Made by a program: the position numbers and the translations under genes. The notes under the pieces were generated by a model that worked only from the letters and a program-made list of their open reading frames with translations, was not told the DNA's origin and did no database searches. DNA of 64,000 bases, taken from contig NZ_NGJN01000005.1 of the NCBI RefSeq assembly GCF_002266855.1, positions 248,001 through 312,000 on the forward strand. The letters run 5' to 3'. Position 1 is the first letter of the stretch. The number at the start of each line of letters is the position of its first letter. Shown here in pieces: positions 40,676 through 49,549 of the stretch. Origin of the DNA: Winogradskyella aurantia. Its GTDB lineage: Bacteria > Bacteroidota > Bacteroidia > Flavobacteriales > Flavobacteriaceae.

Positions 40676-41898
40676 GGCTGAAATAAAGTATTATTCTGTA
40701 AACAATCTTGTAATTGACCATATACTGCAATGATATTTTTTTCTGATGGATCTTTCTCTAGTGCTTTTAATACACGTGTTGCTAAAGTTCCTTGCTCTAA
40801 AATTAATTCTATAGCCGGGTAATGTGATTTATGCAATTTTGGTTTTATGTGCTGGTAAAGATGGTTCCAAACTTCACCTAAGGTTACAGGGGTATTTAGT
40901 CCAAATAATTTCAGGTACTCTATCGTCGTAATTTTAGAGTCTTCAGCATTTTTTATTGCATCATCTAAAATTAAAAAAAGATCTTGTTTGGTCCATGACT
41001 TTTGAGTTTGAAGTGTGCAAAATTCTTTATTCACTAAAGCTTTTAAAACCTCAATGACAAAAGCACAAATTGCGATATCGGCTTTAGGGCATTCTTGAAT
41101 ATCCATTAAACGAATCTCAATAGCATTACGGTCAAAACGCGCTATGGCACCTCGAGAATTTAAAAAGTGCTGGTCTAAAATCTTATTTTTATCATAAGGC
41201 CTTATGGCCCTTTTTATAGGTTCGAAAATTGTAGCATAATAATCTAATTTTGAAAACACGCGCTCAGGAATGACCATCCCGGTTAAATCTGGAATTTCTT
41301 TTTGGTTTGTTTTATAAAACTCTAATCGTGTGTCTTTAAAACCTGTAATTTGACATTCTAAAATTGGCGAACTCGCACACAGCCCAGGTAATAATGGAAG
41401 GACTATTCTTATAGCGGCATGTAGTTTTTCAAATTCCTTATCGTCATAAAACGGTAGATTAAGGTGAGTACTCTGCACATTGCTCCAACCATGACCTTTA
41501 CAATTAAATATGGTATTGTAAAGCGCATAAACTTCACTGTAGCTGTGTTTCCATAGTTGAGTATCTGTATTCGGATTCATTAACGGATGCGATGCTGAAC
41601 CTAGTAGTTTGGTGTTTAAAGGCTCTAAAAGTCTGTTCATCTCTAAAACATTTGCATGAAACTTTTTAGACAAATTATCCAGACTTTTTGCTGGTCCGTT
41701 TGTTTTTAATTCTATAACATGAGCTACAAGCTCATTACTCCATGCAATGTCTCCATTTTCAATATCTGCAATTAGCTTCCCTGCTTTTGACGTAAGAAGT
41801 TTATCAACAATTGGCGCCACTTTAAAGGTGTCGTTTTTAACAAGCATGTACTCGAGTTCAATACCGTAAACTTCAAAAAGGTGATATTTTTTTTTCAT
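40672..41898 (-). CDS. GCS2-type glutamate-cysteine ligase-like enzyme
   Basis: The 408-residue protein belongs to the carboxylate-amine ligase (GCS2) superfamily. FEVYGIELEYMLV (residues about 8-20) holds the first metal-binding acidic pair, SNELVAHVIELKTNGPAKSL the second, and QSTHLNLPFYDD, RAIRPYD and RNAIEIRLMDIQECPKADIA the later active-site blocks. Such enzymes join glutamate to an amine by ATP-dependent amide formation. It is sandwiched between a RimK-like ligase (4-base gap) and an amidohydrolase (4-base overlap). The amine substrate is unknown; true glutathione synthesis is unlikely to need the other two genes. Confidence 0.85.
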   Translation of the reverse strand: MKKKYHLFEVYGIELEYMLVKNDTFKVAPIVDKLLTSKAGKLIADIENGDIAWSNELVAHVIELKTNGPAKSLDNLSKKFHANVLEMNRLLEPLNTKLLGSASHPLMNPNTDTQLWKHSYSEVYALYNTIFNCKGHGWSNVQSTHLNLPFYDDKEFEKLHAAIRIVLPLLPGLCASSPILECQITGFKDTRLEFYKTNQKEIPDLTGMVIPERVFSKLDYYATIFEPIKRAIRPYDKNKILDQHFLNSRGAIARFDRNAIEIRLMDIQECPKADIAICAFVIEVLKALVNKEFCTLQTQKSWTKQDLFLILDDAIKNAEDSKITTIEYLKLFGLNTPVTLGEVWNHLYQHIKPKLHKSHYPAIELILEQGTLATRVLKALEKDPSEKNIIAVYGQLQDCLQNNTLFQP

Positions 41899-41902
41899 GT
41901 GT

Positions 41903-43348
41903 TTAATCTAAGCGCTTTTTCAATGCCGAAAGAATTTCCGTGTACACCAAATCGCCATAATAAGCATCCTCTATTCCGAAATCAATGTTCGGGTTGTCAT
42001 TAATTTCAATGACCATTAATTTATGGTCCACTACCTTAATATCAATACCATACAAACCTAATCCCATCAATTTGGCAGATTTTAGTGCCATATCTATTAC
42101 ATCTTTGGGAACTTCTTCGATAGGCACACAATCAGCATCGCCATCTTGCTCCTTTTTGTCCGTGGCTTTCCAGTTGTAAATTTGCCAATGGTCTTTTGCC
42201 ATGTAATATTTACAGGCGTAAAATGGCTTATTGTCAATGATGCCGATACGCCAATCGTAATCCGAGGGACAAAATTCTTGAGCAATTATAAGGTCAGACT
42301 CCTTGAGCATCTCTGTTACTAAAGTATCATATTCCTCTTTCGTTTTTGCTTTTTTAACTCCAAAAGAAAATGTAGAATCTGGTGCTTTTAGCACGCACGG
42401 CAGCCCTGTTTCTTCTAAAACAGAATTTCGATTATTAGCATGCACGATTACCGTTGTTGGGGTCCCTATATTGGCATTATTTAGCGCTTCTGCCATATAG
42501 ACCTTATTGCAACATTTTAAAATGGCATCTGGATAATCAATGATGGCAATACCTTCTTGCTGTGCTTTTCTCGCAAATGTGTAGGCTTCATTATTAACTT
42601 CTGTGCTTTGTCTCAAAAACAAAGCATCAAAAGATGATAGTTTAGTTAAATCCTTGGGTTCAATAATCTCCGCATAGATATTCATTTTCTCCGCAATTTC
42701 AACAAACTTCTTTAAGGCTTTGGGATTGCTTGGAGGAGCAGGGTCGTTGGGATTGACTAAAATGGCTAAGTCGAAATCGTAATTATTTACCTTAGCCGTA
42801 TCATAACGTTTTTTTGCAAAATATTCATTGGCGAATTCATGTACACTAGACAAGTGCTCTTCCGGTATTTCAGATTCTGAAATCGCTTTTATACTTTGAA
42901 CATTCCACTTTGTAGTATGATTGAATTTTACGCGTAAAAATGGTGCTTGAAAATGCCTGTAAAACAGCCCGCTTAGATTTTTGTATTTCTGCGCTACATT
43001 TTGACCAAAGTAAATACTTAAGGTAAAGTCTTGTGACTTTATATTTTTTAGACTTTGTTGAATAACATCATCAAATTCATCGGAAACCAATCTAACAAGT
43101 TTTAATGCTTTAAGGTCTACAATGTTCTTTGTAGTTGGAATTGGTAAATGACCTCTGGCTTCTGCCAACAGGGAGACGTAATAGCCTTTAGATTGGTACG
43201 AGTAGTCTTTGCACAAATTAAAAATCCGTGCATTTTTTAGGAGAGCATACTTGGGGTTTGTGAGATAATCTTGTGAGGATATTACTGTAACATTATCAGT
43301 TGAAAAGTTCCAATTTTCAGGCTGATTTACAACAATGTATTTATTCAT
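41903..43348 (-). CDS. RimK-family ATP-grasp ligase with N-terminal RimK-like domain
   Basis: The 481-residue protein has an N-terminal ~190-residue domain found with RimK-like ligases (NARIFNLCKDYSYQSKGYYV, SLLAEARGHLPIPTTKNIVD) and a C-terminal ATP-grasp fold. That fold shows CCNKVYMAEALNNANIG, PCVLKAPDSTFSFGVKKAK (glycine-rich/lysine ATP site), IIAQEFCPSDYDWRIGII and the metal-binding LMVIEINDNPNIDFG (near residue 447). ATP-grasp ligases form amide bonds via acyl phosphate; RimK adds glutamate to peptides. It is first in a three-gene operon behind a good promoter. The product is unknown. Confidence 0.88.
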   Translation of the reverse strand: MNKYIVVNQPENWNFSTDNVTVISSQDYLTNPKYALLKNARIFNLCKDYSYQSKGYYVSLLAEARGHLPIPTTKNIVDLKALKLVRLVSDEFDDVIQQSLKNIKSQDFTLSIYFGQNVAQKYKNLSGLFYRHFQAPFLRVKFNHTTKWNVQSIKAISESEIPEEHLSSVHEFANEYFAKKRYDTAKVNNYDFDLAILVNPNDPAPPSNPKALKKFVEIAEKMNIYAEIIEPKDLTKLSSFDALFLRQSTEVNNEAYTFARKAQQEGIAIIDYPDAILKCCNKVYMAEALNNANIGTPTTVIVHANNRNSVLEETGLPCVLKAPDSTFSFGVKKAKTKEEYDTLVTEMLKESDLIIAQEFCPSDYDWRIGIIDNKPFYACKYYMAKDHWQIYNWKATDKKEQDGDADCVPIEEVPKDVIDMALKSAKLMGLGLYGIDIKVVDHKLMVIEINDNPNIDFGIEDAYYGDLVYTEILSALKKRLD

Positions 43349-43379
43349 TTAGAGCGCATTACGCTATTAAAATTTGATG

Positions 43380-43413
43380 CAAAATTATAGTATTTTTTGA
43401 TTGGTTTTACAAA
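43380..43413 (-). promoter_or_regulatory. Bacteroidota-type promoter of the ATP-grasp operon
   Basis: In the minus direction TTTG (43410-43413) is followed after 22 bases by TAATTTTG (43380-43387), fitting TTTG-N-TAnnTTTG. It lies 32 bases upstream of the first start codon. Confidence 0.6.
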
Positions 43414-43451
43414 GTGAATTAAATAAATAGTTTAGTGGTTTTGGATGTTTA

Positions 43452-43534
43452 TTCTAACGGTTTTTGTATTGTATGTTATGGTTTTAATCGTGTAATTCAG
43501 TGAACTTCATGATTGTGCAATGTATAGTGTTGAC
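43452..43534 (-). repeat. Candidate cassette-boundary element 1 (weak)
   Basis: In gene direction it begins TCAACACTATACATTGC, 40 bases after the GH16 stop, and ends ACCATAACATACAATAC…CCGTTAGAA. The start fits the AACAnnnTATA motif and the end resembles the ACCATACACAAACACGTTGTA end at 58226. It is short and diverged. Confidence 0.35.
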
Positions 43535-43573
43535 TTATTTTCTTCATTACTCCTGTAAGCTTTAGAAAATCGT

Positions 43574-44473
43574 TCACATCTTTCCTTTTCTTGTGTAAAC
43601 CCTTACCCAGTCGATATACATATGCTGAGGGAAGGTAGTAGTACCGTCTGGACGACCGGCGTGAGTTCCGCCAACCGCGATATTAAGTAGGATAAAAAAC
43701 TCCTTATGAAATTCGGATAATTCATCAGCTGTAATTGGCATTGATGCGAATTGTTGTCCATCAACAAACCACGCAATCCTAGTGGCATCCCATTCCAATT
43801 CAAAAATGTGAAAGGCATCGGCAAACTTTCCTTGTTTCAGTTTATAGGAAGCTGCTCCCATCATGTCGTGTGCTCCCGAAGCATCGGCGTAGTGGGCATT
43901 TGCTTCAATGACCCCATCATCTTTAGAGCCATACAACTCTAGAATATCTATTTCGCCAGATTTTGGCCAAGGCGTATCACCCCCGTTTTCATCTATGTTT
44001 GATCCAAGCATCCAAAAGGCAGGCCAAATGCCTTCGCCTTGCGGAAGCTTAATTCGGGCTGCTATCTTTCCGTACTTAAAGACACGCTTTTGCGCTGTAT
44101 TCAATCGCGCTGATGTGTATTGGTCCATTCCATGAACTTCACTTTCGTGAATAGCTTTGATAACAAGGCAATTGTTTTCAATATAAGCATTGTCATTGCT
44201 GTCCGTATAGCGTTGCCATTCATCGTTAAAGCGCCCGGCTTTCACAACCTGAAAATTCCATATACTCTTATCGATAGTGTTGGCTTCAAATTCATCTGAC
44301 CAAGCTAACTTCCAATCTGTACCTGGTTGGTAGCTGTCTTTATTTGTTTTGGACATAGAGTTATTGTTTTTTGTTTGCTGATCAGTATTCATTTTTTCAA
44401 CTTTATTCTTACAAGAATATAATACCGTTGAAATTAATGTTATAATCAGCACTCTGAGTAATAATTTTTTCAT
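43574..44473 (-). CDS. Glycoside hydrolase family 16 lipoprotein (laminarinase-like)
   Basis: The 299-residue protein has a lipoprotein signal (LIITLISTVLYSCKNK) and a GH16 jelly-roll. The catalytic motif EIDILE stands in WPKSGEIDILELYG near residue 173 (nucleophile and acid/base glutamates). Other GH16 marks are WSDEFEANTIDKSIWNF near 60 and HIFELEWDATRIAWFVDGQ near 233. Enzymes with this set usually cut beta-1,3-glucans such as laminarin, common prey of marine flavobacteria. No SusC/SusD pair adjoins it, so it is not in a typical polysaccharide utilisation locus. It lies at the edge of the cassette-like region. Confidence 0.92.
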   Translation of the reverse strand: MKKLLLRVLIITLISTVLYSCKNKVEKMNTDQQTKNNNSMSKTNKDSYQPGTDWKLAWSDEFEANTIDKSIWNFQVVKAGRFNDEWQRYTDSNDNAYIENNCLVIKAIHESEVHGMDQYTSARLNTAQKRVFKYGKIAARIKLPQGEGIWPAFWMLGSNIDENGGDTPWPKSGEIDILELYGSKDDGVIEANAHYADASGAHDMMGAASYKLKQGKFADAFHIFELEWDATRIAWFVDGQQFASMPITADELSEFHKEFFILLNIAVGGTHAGRPDGTTTFPQHMYIDWVRVYTRKGKM

Positions 44474-44511
44474 TTAAATCAATTTAATGGTTTGAGATAG
44501 TAGAATCCATT

Positions 44512-44700
44512 TCCATACGGTTAGCCATAGACTTAGTGTTCAATTAAGCCCAAAAGTCTTTGATATGAACAGTTAGGCTTATCCTTAGTGGGGTGGGTGG
44601 TAAAGCATCTAAGTTAGTAAAAGAAAACAAATAAGAGTTAAAACATTAGGATTTTCCGAGTGCTCAAAACCAATCAATTAATTCTATATGGTGTTACCGA
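44512..44700 (-). repeat. Candidate cassette-boundary element 2
   Basis: In gene direction it starts GTAACACCATATAGAATTAATTG, shown in part as AACACCATATAGAATTAATT (44678-44697), 34 bases after a stop codon, and ends CTATGGCTAACCGTATGG. The outer parts CCATA and TATGG are complementary. The AATTAATTG string recurs in the elements at 46181, 48262 and 52221. Confidence 0.42.
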
Positions 44701-44730
44701 AAGTGTTTTATTTTCTGTTCAGTTTATTTA

Positions 44731-45282
44731 TTAGGTTTTCTCAAAATTCAATTGCCAAGACACACCAAATCGATCTTCAATAAAACCAAATTTTGTACTA
44801 AAGCCATAATTATCTAGTGGCATTAATACTTTACCATGTTCTGATAGTTTTGTAAAAAGCTTGTCAATTTCGTCGGCCGTTTTACATTCAACCCAGATTG
44901 AAACTCCTGGTGTAAATGTCCAATCGTGTTTCATATAACTATCACTGCAGGCAAATTTGCTGCCATTCAAATCAAAAAATGCCACCATAATTGTACCTTC
45001 TTTGGCGGGTCCGTCTTTTCCATATCGCTGGATATCGGTAATTTTTGAATTCTCAAATAAATCTACATAGAAGTTCATAGCCTCTTCGGCATTGTTTTCT
45101 TGGAAGGTTAAAAATGTTGCGATTTGTGATTCTGTATCCTTGGACGTTTTGGCTTTTAGATGTTTTAAACCATCAAGTTCAGTTCGCAGTGCGATTACTT
45201 CTTCACTATTGCTCTTGGGTTTAGACTCAGAACAACCGAATGTAAGTAAGGCTAGGATAAGAAGCGGTGTGATTTTTGTCAT
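44731..45282 (-). CDS. Exported VOC-fold (PhnB-like) lipoprotein
   Basis: The start at 45282 (MTKITPLLILALLTFGCSES) gives a lipobox (FGC); the longer frame from 45354 is disfavoured because it would run into the upstream gene. The 183-residue product has a PhnB/3-demethylubiquinone methyltransferase-like VOC domain: FLTFQENNAEEAMNFYVDLF, ITDIQRYG, IMVAFFDLNGSKFACSD and FGFIEDRFGVSWQLNFE. The family has metal-dependent and binding members; the activity here is unknown. It is last in an AraC-VOC-VOC operon. Confidence 0.78.
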   Translation of the reverse strand: MTKITPLLILALLTFGCSESKPKSNSEEVIALRTELDGLKHLKAKTSKDTESQIATFLTFQENNAEEAMNFYVDLFENSKITDIQRYGKDGPAKEGTIMVAFFDLNGSKFACSDSYMKHDWTFTPGVSIWVECKTADEIDKLFTKLSEHGKVLMPLDNYGFSTKFGFIEDRFGVSWQLNFEKT

Positions 45283-45298
45283 GGCCTTATATTTTAGT

Positions 45299-45694
45299 TT
45301 ATAGCGTTTCGACAAGTTGAATATTATTTCCACAGGTATCATTGAAAACGGCAACTTTTACAGTACCCATTTCAGTTGGTTTCATGCTAAATTCTACTCC
45401 TAATTTTATCAAGCGGTCATAATCTACATCAACATTTTCAGTATCAAATTGGGTGTAAGGATATCCTGCTTCCATTAACGCGTCTTGAAAGACTTTACAA
45501 GGTTCAAAATGATTAGGTGCTGGTTCCAATAATATTTCTGGACCATCCTGCCATTCGGGAGACACTAGAGTCAGCCATCTATTTTCGCCTCCTAAGGGTA
45601 GGTCTTTCTTCTTTAAAAAGCCCAATTTTTCTGTGTAAAATTTTAAAGCTTTTTCTTGGTCTCTAACTGGAATACTGATTAGTGTTACTTTCAT
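45299..45694 (-). CDS. VOC-family (glyoxalase-like) protein
   Basis: The 131-residue cytosolic protein is a single VOC domain of paired beta-alpha-beta3 units: LISIPVRDQEKALKFYTEKLGF, WLTLVSPEWQDGPEILLEP and MGTVKVAVFNDTCGNNIQLVE. Members include glyoxalase I, antibiotic-binding proteins and dioxygenases; the metal-ligand pattern is not clear enough to choose. It lies 16 bases before the exported VOC protein gene and 23 bases after the AraC regulator, so the three are one transcript. Confidence 0.85.
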   Translation of the reverse strand: MKVTLISIPVRDQEKALKFYTEKLGFLKKKDLPLGGENRWLTLVSPEWQDGPEILLEPAPNHFEPCKVFQDALMEAGYPYTQFDTENVDVDYDRLIKLGVEFSMKPTEMGTVKVAVFNDTCGNNIQLVETL

Positions 45695-45717
45695 CCTTTA
45701 TTAATTTGTATCAAAGA

Positions 45718-46122
45718 TTAGAACTCTTGCTGTAATTTACTTCTCGAAAGTTGCTCTTTTTGAAATTCCTTGGGAGATTTCCCCGTTTTGGATTTAAACA
45801 ATGTACTGAAAGAACCCAAACTTTCAAATCCAACTGCAAAACAGGTTTCAGTTACGCTCATCCCATTTTTTAAATTCTCCTTAGACTTTTCAAGTCGTTT
45901 ATCTGTTAAGTATTGTCTTGGTGTTAGACCATAATATCTCTTGAATAGTCTCTGTAAATGATATTTTGACATAAATCGTTTCTGGGATAAAAAATCTAAC
46001 TTCAGATCTTTCTCAAAATTATTTGCAATAAAATGACGTGTTGCAATAACAGTTTTAATCTGTTTATCGTTTGAATAACAGATGTTTTTTATCTGACTTA
46101 TTTTTTCTTGGTAAACTGTCAT
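45718..46122 (-). CDS. AraC-family regulator, DNA-binding domain only
   Basis: The 134-residue protein is little more than the double helix-turn-helix of AraC: LDFLSQKRFMSKYHLQRLFK and LTPRQYLTDKRLEKSKENL, then MSVTETCFAVGFESLGSFSTLFKSKTGKSPKEF, whose core is VGFESLGSFSTLFKSKTG. The usual ligand-binding half is missing. A short family of such stand-alone regulators exists. It heads an operon with two VOC proteins and likely controls it. Confidence 0.85.
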   Translation of the reverse strand: MTVYQEKISQIKNICYSNDKQIKTVIATRHFIANNFEKDLKLDFLSQKRFMSKYHLQRLFKRYYGLTPRQYLTDKRLEKSKENLKNGMSVTETCFAVGFESLGSFSTLFKSKTGKSPKEFQKEQLSRSKLQQEF

Positions 46123-46180
46123 TTCTTAAGCATCTTCTTTGTTGCGCCTGCCTTTAAACAAACATCATTTAAATATTAAA

Positions 46181-46370
46181 GTTAGCAATTAATTTGCAGA
46201 TGTCCTTAATAGTAGGCAGGTAGAAAATTCTTGAGGACACGAGCGCAGCGAAACTGCCCGTCCTCATTCGGGCTTAAGCAGCAATATTAGTAAGCCTATC
46301 CTGAGTACTTTGACCTTGCTAAGTAGAGACCTTGTCGAAGGGTTCGTTAGTGGCCTAACAATTAATTCTA
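46181..46370 (-). repeat. Candidate cassette-boundary element 3
   Basis: The plus-strand start GTTAGCAATTAATTTGCAG resembles GTTAAGCAATTAATTTAGCA in the element at 58226. It contains the inverted pair GAGGAC…CGAGCGCAGCG and GTCCTC…, a TTCGACAAGG string, and ends (gene direction start) AGAATTAATTGTTAGGCCAC, close to element 4's AATTAATTTCTAGGCCAC. It fills the gap between two same-strand genes. Confidence 0.45.
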
Positions 46371-46408
46371 CCCAGAATTGCGCTTCGCATTTAGTTGTCC
46401 TTTAGTTT

Positions 46409-47164
46409 TTATAGCGTTATTAATTGTCCGTCAGCGGGGATAATTAATCGATTTTCGTCAATTCCTTTTTCAGTTGCTTTTTGCCTTAACGAATTTCTCT
46501 TAACTCGGCAATGGTCTAAACTTTCTAAATGAACGGCAATAACTTTTGAGTTATTTGCATATTGTGCAAGTGAAATAGTTTGCTCCGCGTTCATTATAAT
46601 TGGATCGTTTTCAAATCCTGGCATTATTGCTCCCCCTGAATTTGTTATAATTATCTCTGGTTTAAAAGTGGCTATCACATTCTCGACTTCCTCTAACCAA
46701 ATGCTGTCGCCAACAATATACAGCGTTGGTTCATTTTTAGATTGCAATACAAATCCAGAAACTTCTCCCATTTGTGCTAATATTTCGCCGCTTCCGTGTT
46801 TGCCATCTGTTCTTGTGAGGGTGATATTTTCAAAAGTTGTTTGTGTTTCTACCACTTCTGTGTTTACAAAGTTTGCTTTTGCCATAAAAGCTTTGTCGGC
46901 GGGTTGGCAAAATAACTTTATGGTTTTTGGGAGTTTTTCACTTGCCAAAGTGTCAAAATGGTCAGGATGCGTATGTGTAACAATTACAAAATCCACATTA
47001 GCTAAGATATTTTCAATTGAAATTGTCAAATCCACTGTTGGATTTTTTGCAATTCCTGCAAAGGATTCTATGACGCCCTTTGAAGAAAACATGGGGTCAA
47101 CTAAAATAGTTTTCCCGGCGTACTTAATTTTTATTGTTGCGTTGCGAATGAGTTGTATATCCAT
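46409..47164 (-). CDS. Metallo-beta-lactamase-fold hydrolase (UlaG-like)
   Basis: The 251-residue protein has the metal motif THTHPDHFD (HxHxDH, residues about 60-68), a further histidine in TDGKHGSGEI, an Asp in IVGDSIWL and His/Ser in AVHLESLDHCRV. The N-terminus ATIKIKYAGKTILVDPMFSS is typical of UlaG/YtnP-type enzymes that cut lactones or phosphoesters. No signal is present, so it is cytosolic. It is five bases downstream of an amine-oxidase-like gene, and the two likely travel and work together; the substrate is unknown. Confidence 0.87.
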   Translation of the reverse strand: MDIQLIRNATIKIKYAGKTILVDPMFSSKGVIESFAGIAKNPTVDLTISIENILANVDFVIVTHTHPDHFDTLASEKLPKTIKLFCQPADKAFMAKANFVNTEVVETQTTFENITLTRTDGKHGSGEILAQMGEVSGFVLQSKNEPTLYIVGDSIWLEEVENVIATFKPEIIITNSGGAIMPGFENDPIIMNAEQTISLAQYANNSKVIAVHLESLDHCRVKRNSLRQKATEKGIDENRLIIPADGQLITL

Positions 47165-47169
47165 TTAAT

Positions 47170-48228
47170 TTATTTTAATATTTTCCTTAAAATAATTTTT
47201 GCTGCAAGTATTGCACCCTCCATGTAACCGGAGAATTCAGAATTAGTTTCTGTCCCTGAAAACAATAGTTTGCCACCCATATAGCTTTCCTGAAATACAG
47301 GATGTCCATTATTTTGATGCGGTCTATTAATTATTGGATTAGCATTTAGAATAAATTCGTCTGTCCATATTTTTTCGTGGTAAGATAAAGGTGTTGAAGC
47401 ATCTTTGCCCAAAAGTTCTTCTAATTGCTTTAATACAAGTTCCTTTCTAAGATTTTTAGTGTAGGTAGATGAACTGGCATTTAAGAAGCCTGTGAAACCA
47501 AATTTATCTTCTTCAAAATTTGTATGGTCATACATTTCAGAAACAATTCCTACATGGCTGTACAACATTCCGGAATATCCATTTTTTCTCCAAAACGGTC
47601 TGGAATATTCTAAAACAAATTTAATGGAACCTGCCATCCAAGTTTGTACTGTCGGTAAAACAGCTGAAATAGTAGTAGGCAATTCAGGGGTAAACATAAT
47701 TTGCGAACCCACCAACTGAGGCGGTATACACAAGACAACTTTATCAGCTATAAATTCTTCTCCATTATTAGATTGAACTATCAATTTATTCTCAGTTTCT
47801 TTTATGGAAATAACTTTTGTGTTTAGTTTAATTTGTTTAGGTTCTAGTTTTTCAGTGAGCGCATGTATTAAGCTCTCTGTTCCGCCTGCAATTCTATAAG
47901 ATGGCGTTTCGGTTTCGGGTATATGAAATTCCTGAGCTGGTTCAAATGATTTGGTTTGAAATAAACATTTTCCCTTAGAATATTGGGGGAATTTTTTAAG
48001 CTGTAATTCATTCAATAAAGAAAGTAAGTTGGGATGACTATCAGAGAACCAAGTAGCACCTAATTCTAGAGGTGTTTCATTTTCTCCTTTTATGGTTTGA
48101 ATTCTACCACCTGACCTATTGGAGGCTTCTAAAACTGTTGCAAACACGTTCTTTTTTGATAATAAATAGGCTAGGGTAAGACCGCTAAGTCCACCGCCTA
48201 TAATTAGTATTCTTTCAGTTGGTTTCAT
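47170..48228 (-). CDS. FAD-dependent amine oxidase-like oxidoreductase
   Basis: The 352-residue protein has the dinucleotide site IGGGLSGLTLAYLL directly at the N-terminus, followed by the amine-oxidase signature RSGGRIQT, GATWFSD and, near the C-terminus, FSGTETNSEFSGYMEGAI, which closes the FAD pocket. The start could also be an ATG at 48246. It oxidises an amine or a related CH-NH/CH-CH bond with FAD. It is in a two-gene unit with the metallo-hydrolase downstream, and its upstream side is one of the palindromic elements. Confidence 0.87.
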   Translation of the reverse strand: MKPTERILIIGGGLSGLTLAYLLSKKNVFATVLEASNRSGGRIQTIKGENETPLELGATWFSDSHPNLLSLLNELQLKKFPQYSKGKCLFQTKSFEPAQEFHIPETETPSYRIAGGTESLIHALTEKLEPKQIKLNTKVISIKETENKLIVQSNNGEEFIADKVVLCIPPQLVGSQIMFTPELPTTISAVLPTVQTWMAGSIKFVLEYSRPFWRKNGYSGMLYSHVGIVSEMYDHTNFEEDKFGFTGFLNASSSTYTKNLRKELVLKQLEELLGKDASTPLSYHEKIWTDEFILNANPIINRPHQNNGHPVFQESYMGGKLLFSGTETNSEFSGYMEGAILAAKIILRKILK

Positions 48229-48261
48229 TAGTTTGTTTGAGTTCAATTCAGCTTGCAGTTA

Positions 48262-48556
48262 ACGAAGCGATGTATGGTTTAGCTTCGCTGATTATTTTTC
48301 TTAGTTCGTTTTACCAAGTTCATTTTTTAAAATACCGAACAAAAATCCCCTAATTTTAATACTTGTCTTCATCGGTTAGACGCTTATAGGGTTTCGTGTC
48401 GTTGCGCATTTAATCAACTAAATTAGCAAATAAATCACGGAACGACATGAGCTTTTCGACAGGCGCCCGAGACAGGCTGAAGCGAACTGATCGTAGCAAA
48501 TGTTCTGATGGGCGCAAACAATGTTGTAATCCACTAGTGGCCTAGAAATTAATTAT
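48262..48556 (-). repeat. Cassette-boundary element 4
   Basis: On the plus strand it runs from AACGAAGCGATGTATGGTTTAGCTTCG (arms CGAAGC/GCTTCG) through TTAGCAAATAAATCACGG and GAGCTTTTCGACAGG to ACAATGTTGTAATCC…GGCCTAGAAATTAATT. About 180 bp of its left part clearly match element at 52221 (TTTAGCTTCGCTGATTAT, ATACCGAACAAAAATC). It separates the amine-oxidase gene from a DUF6090 gene. Confidence 0.6.
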
Positions 48557-48574
48557 TTAGGATGTTTACTTTCG

Positions 48575-49261
48575 TTATTTTTCCGTGGTTATTTTATCAA
48601 TTTCCATCATTGCCAATTTTAATGATTCTAAATACCATTCCAATTGCTTGAAATGATGATACACATCATTTTGAAATTCGGTCAATTGTTCAGATGTCAT
48701 TTCACGAAATTTTCCCGTTCTTCTTTCGTAGCTGTATTTTTTACTTAAAAAATCCCATCTCTCGTCTAAAATCCGACCGTTATCAATTAACCTATCATAA
48801 GTTGAATTATATAATTTAACTACTTTTTGAACTAATTTCTTATTTCGAAAAATAGATATTTGATTTCCTGATTCAGCGGATTCATAAGAACCAGATATAG
48901 GATAAAATGTCCGTTGACTTCTGAAATAAATCTTGAATATAGAATCTAAAGATTTTCTATCGTTACTGTAAAGATGTTGTAAGTTGCTATTCAAGATTTC
49001 ATAAGCTTCTATTCTCGGTTCATTAAGTTTTATTACTCTCTTAATAAAAGCTTTATCTTGTTTTAAGTCATTCTTTAAACTTGTGATAAATTCTTTTTCA
49101 GTTTTAGACTGTTTTCTTGATTCATTCCAATTATTAATTTGTAGAGCAATGAGTATTCCAATAACAACAAGAAAAATCTCTCCGATAGCATAAATCAGAT
49201 AGTTACTGAATTTATTTTCAGAGAGTAATTTTTGTCTAATTTTTCGAAAAATTTTTATCAT
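48575..49261 (-). CDS. DUF6090-family membrane protein, copy 1
   Basis: The 228-residue protein shares a constant N-terminal ~55 residues with three other genes in this region: IKIFRKIRQKLLSENKFSNY, then one membrane helix AIGEIFLVVIGILIALQI and NNWNESRK. The remaining ~170 residues are helical, probably periplasmic, and differ between copies. No enzyme motif was found. DUF6090 proteins are abundant in flavobacteria and have no known function. It is the only gene between the element at 48262 and the divergent plus-strand gene. Confidence 0.82.
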   Translation of the reverse strand: MIKIFRKIRQKLLSENKFSNYLIYAIGEIFLVVIGILIALQINNWNESRKQSKTEKEFITSLKNDLKQDKAFIKRVIKLNEPRIEAYEILNSNLQHLYSNDRKSLDSIFKIYFRSQRTFYPISGSYESAESGNQISIFRNKKLVQKVVKLYNSTYDRLIDNGRILDERWDFLSKKYSYERRTGKFREMTSEQLTEFQNDVYHHFKQLEWYLESLKLAMMEIDKITTEK

Positions 49262-49549
49262 TGGTCAAAGGTTGGTTATAATGAAGCACAATAATAAGAA
49301 TTTAGCTCCGCAGACATGAGATAAGCGATTAAATAAAGTTAAAAGTATCCTTTAGTCCTGCCATTTGCAAGTAACTCAGTTAATTTATGGAGTTAAGCAT
49401 TTGTTGTAGAGTCTCGTTATTTGAATATGGTGCTGCAGATGAGACACTCATAAAAATTCGTTTTGGTGAAACTTAAATCGTATAATTGTCATTAGGTTTT
49501 ATAACTTGTTAAGTTTATAGTGCCTTACATTTTCTTTTAGAGCTCTCTT
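49262..49549. other. Divergent intergenic region with an element end
   Basis: The first bases, read in the minus direction, end CATTATAACCAACCTTTGACC directly at the DUF6090 start; CTATAAACCAACCTTTGGC occurs in the same place upstream of the gene at 58459. The rest holds the promoter of the plus-strand gene; TTTG at 49462-49465 and TATAATTG at 49481-49488 are a weak candidate. No gene was seen. Confidence 0.4.
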
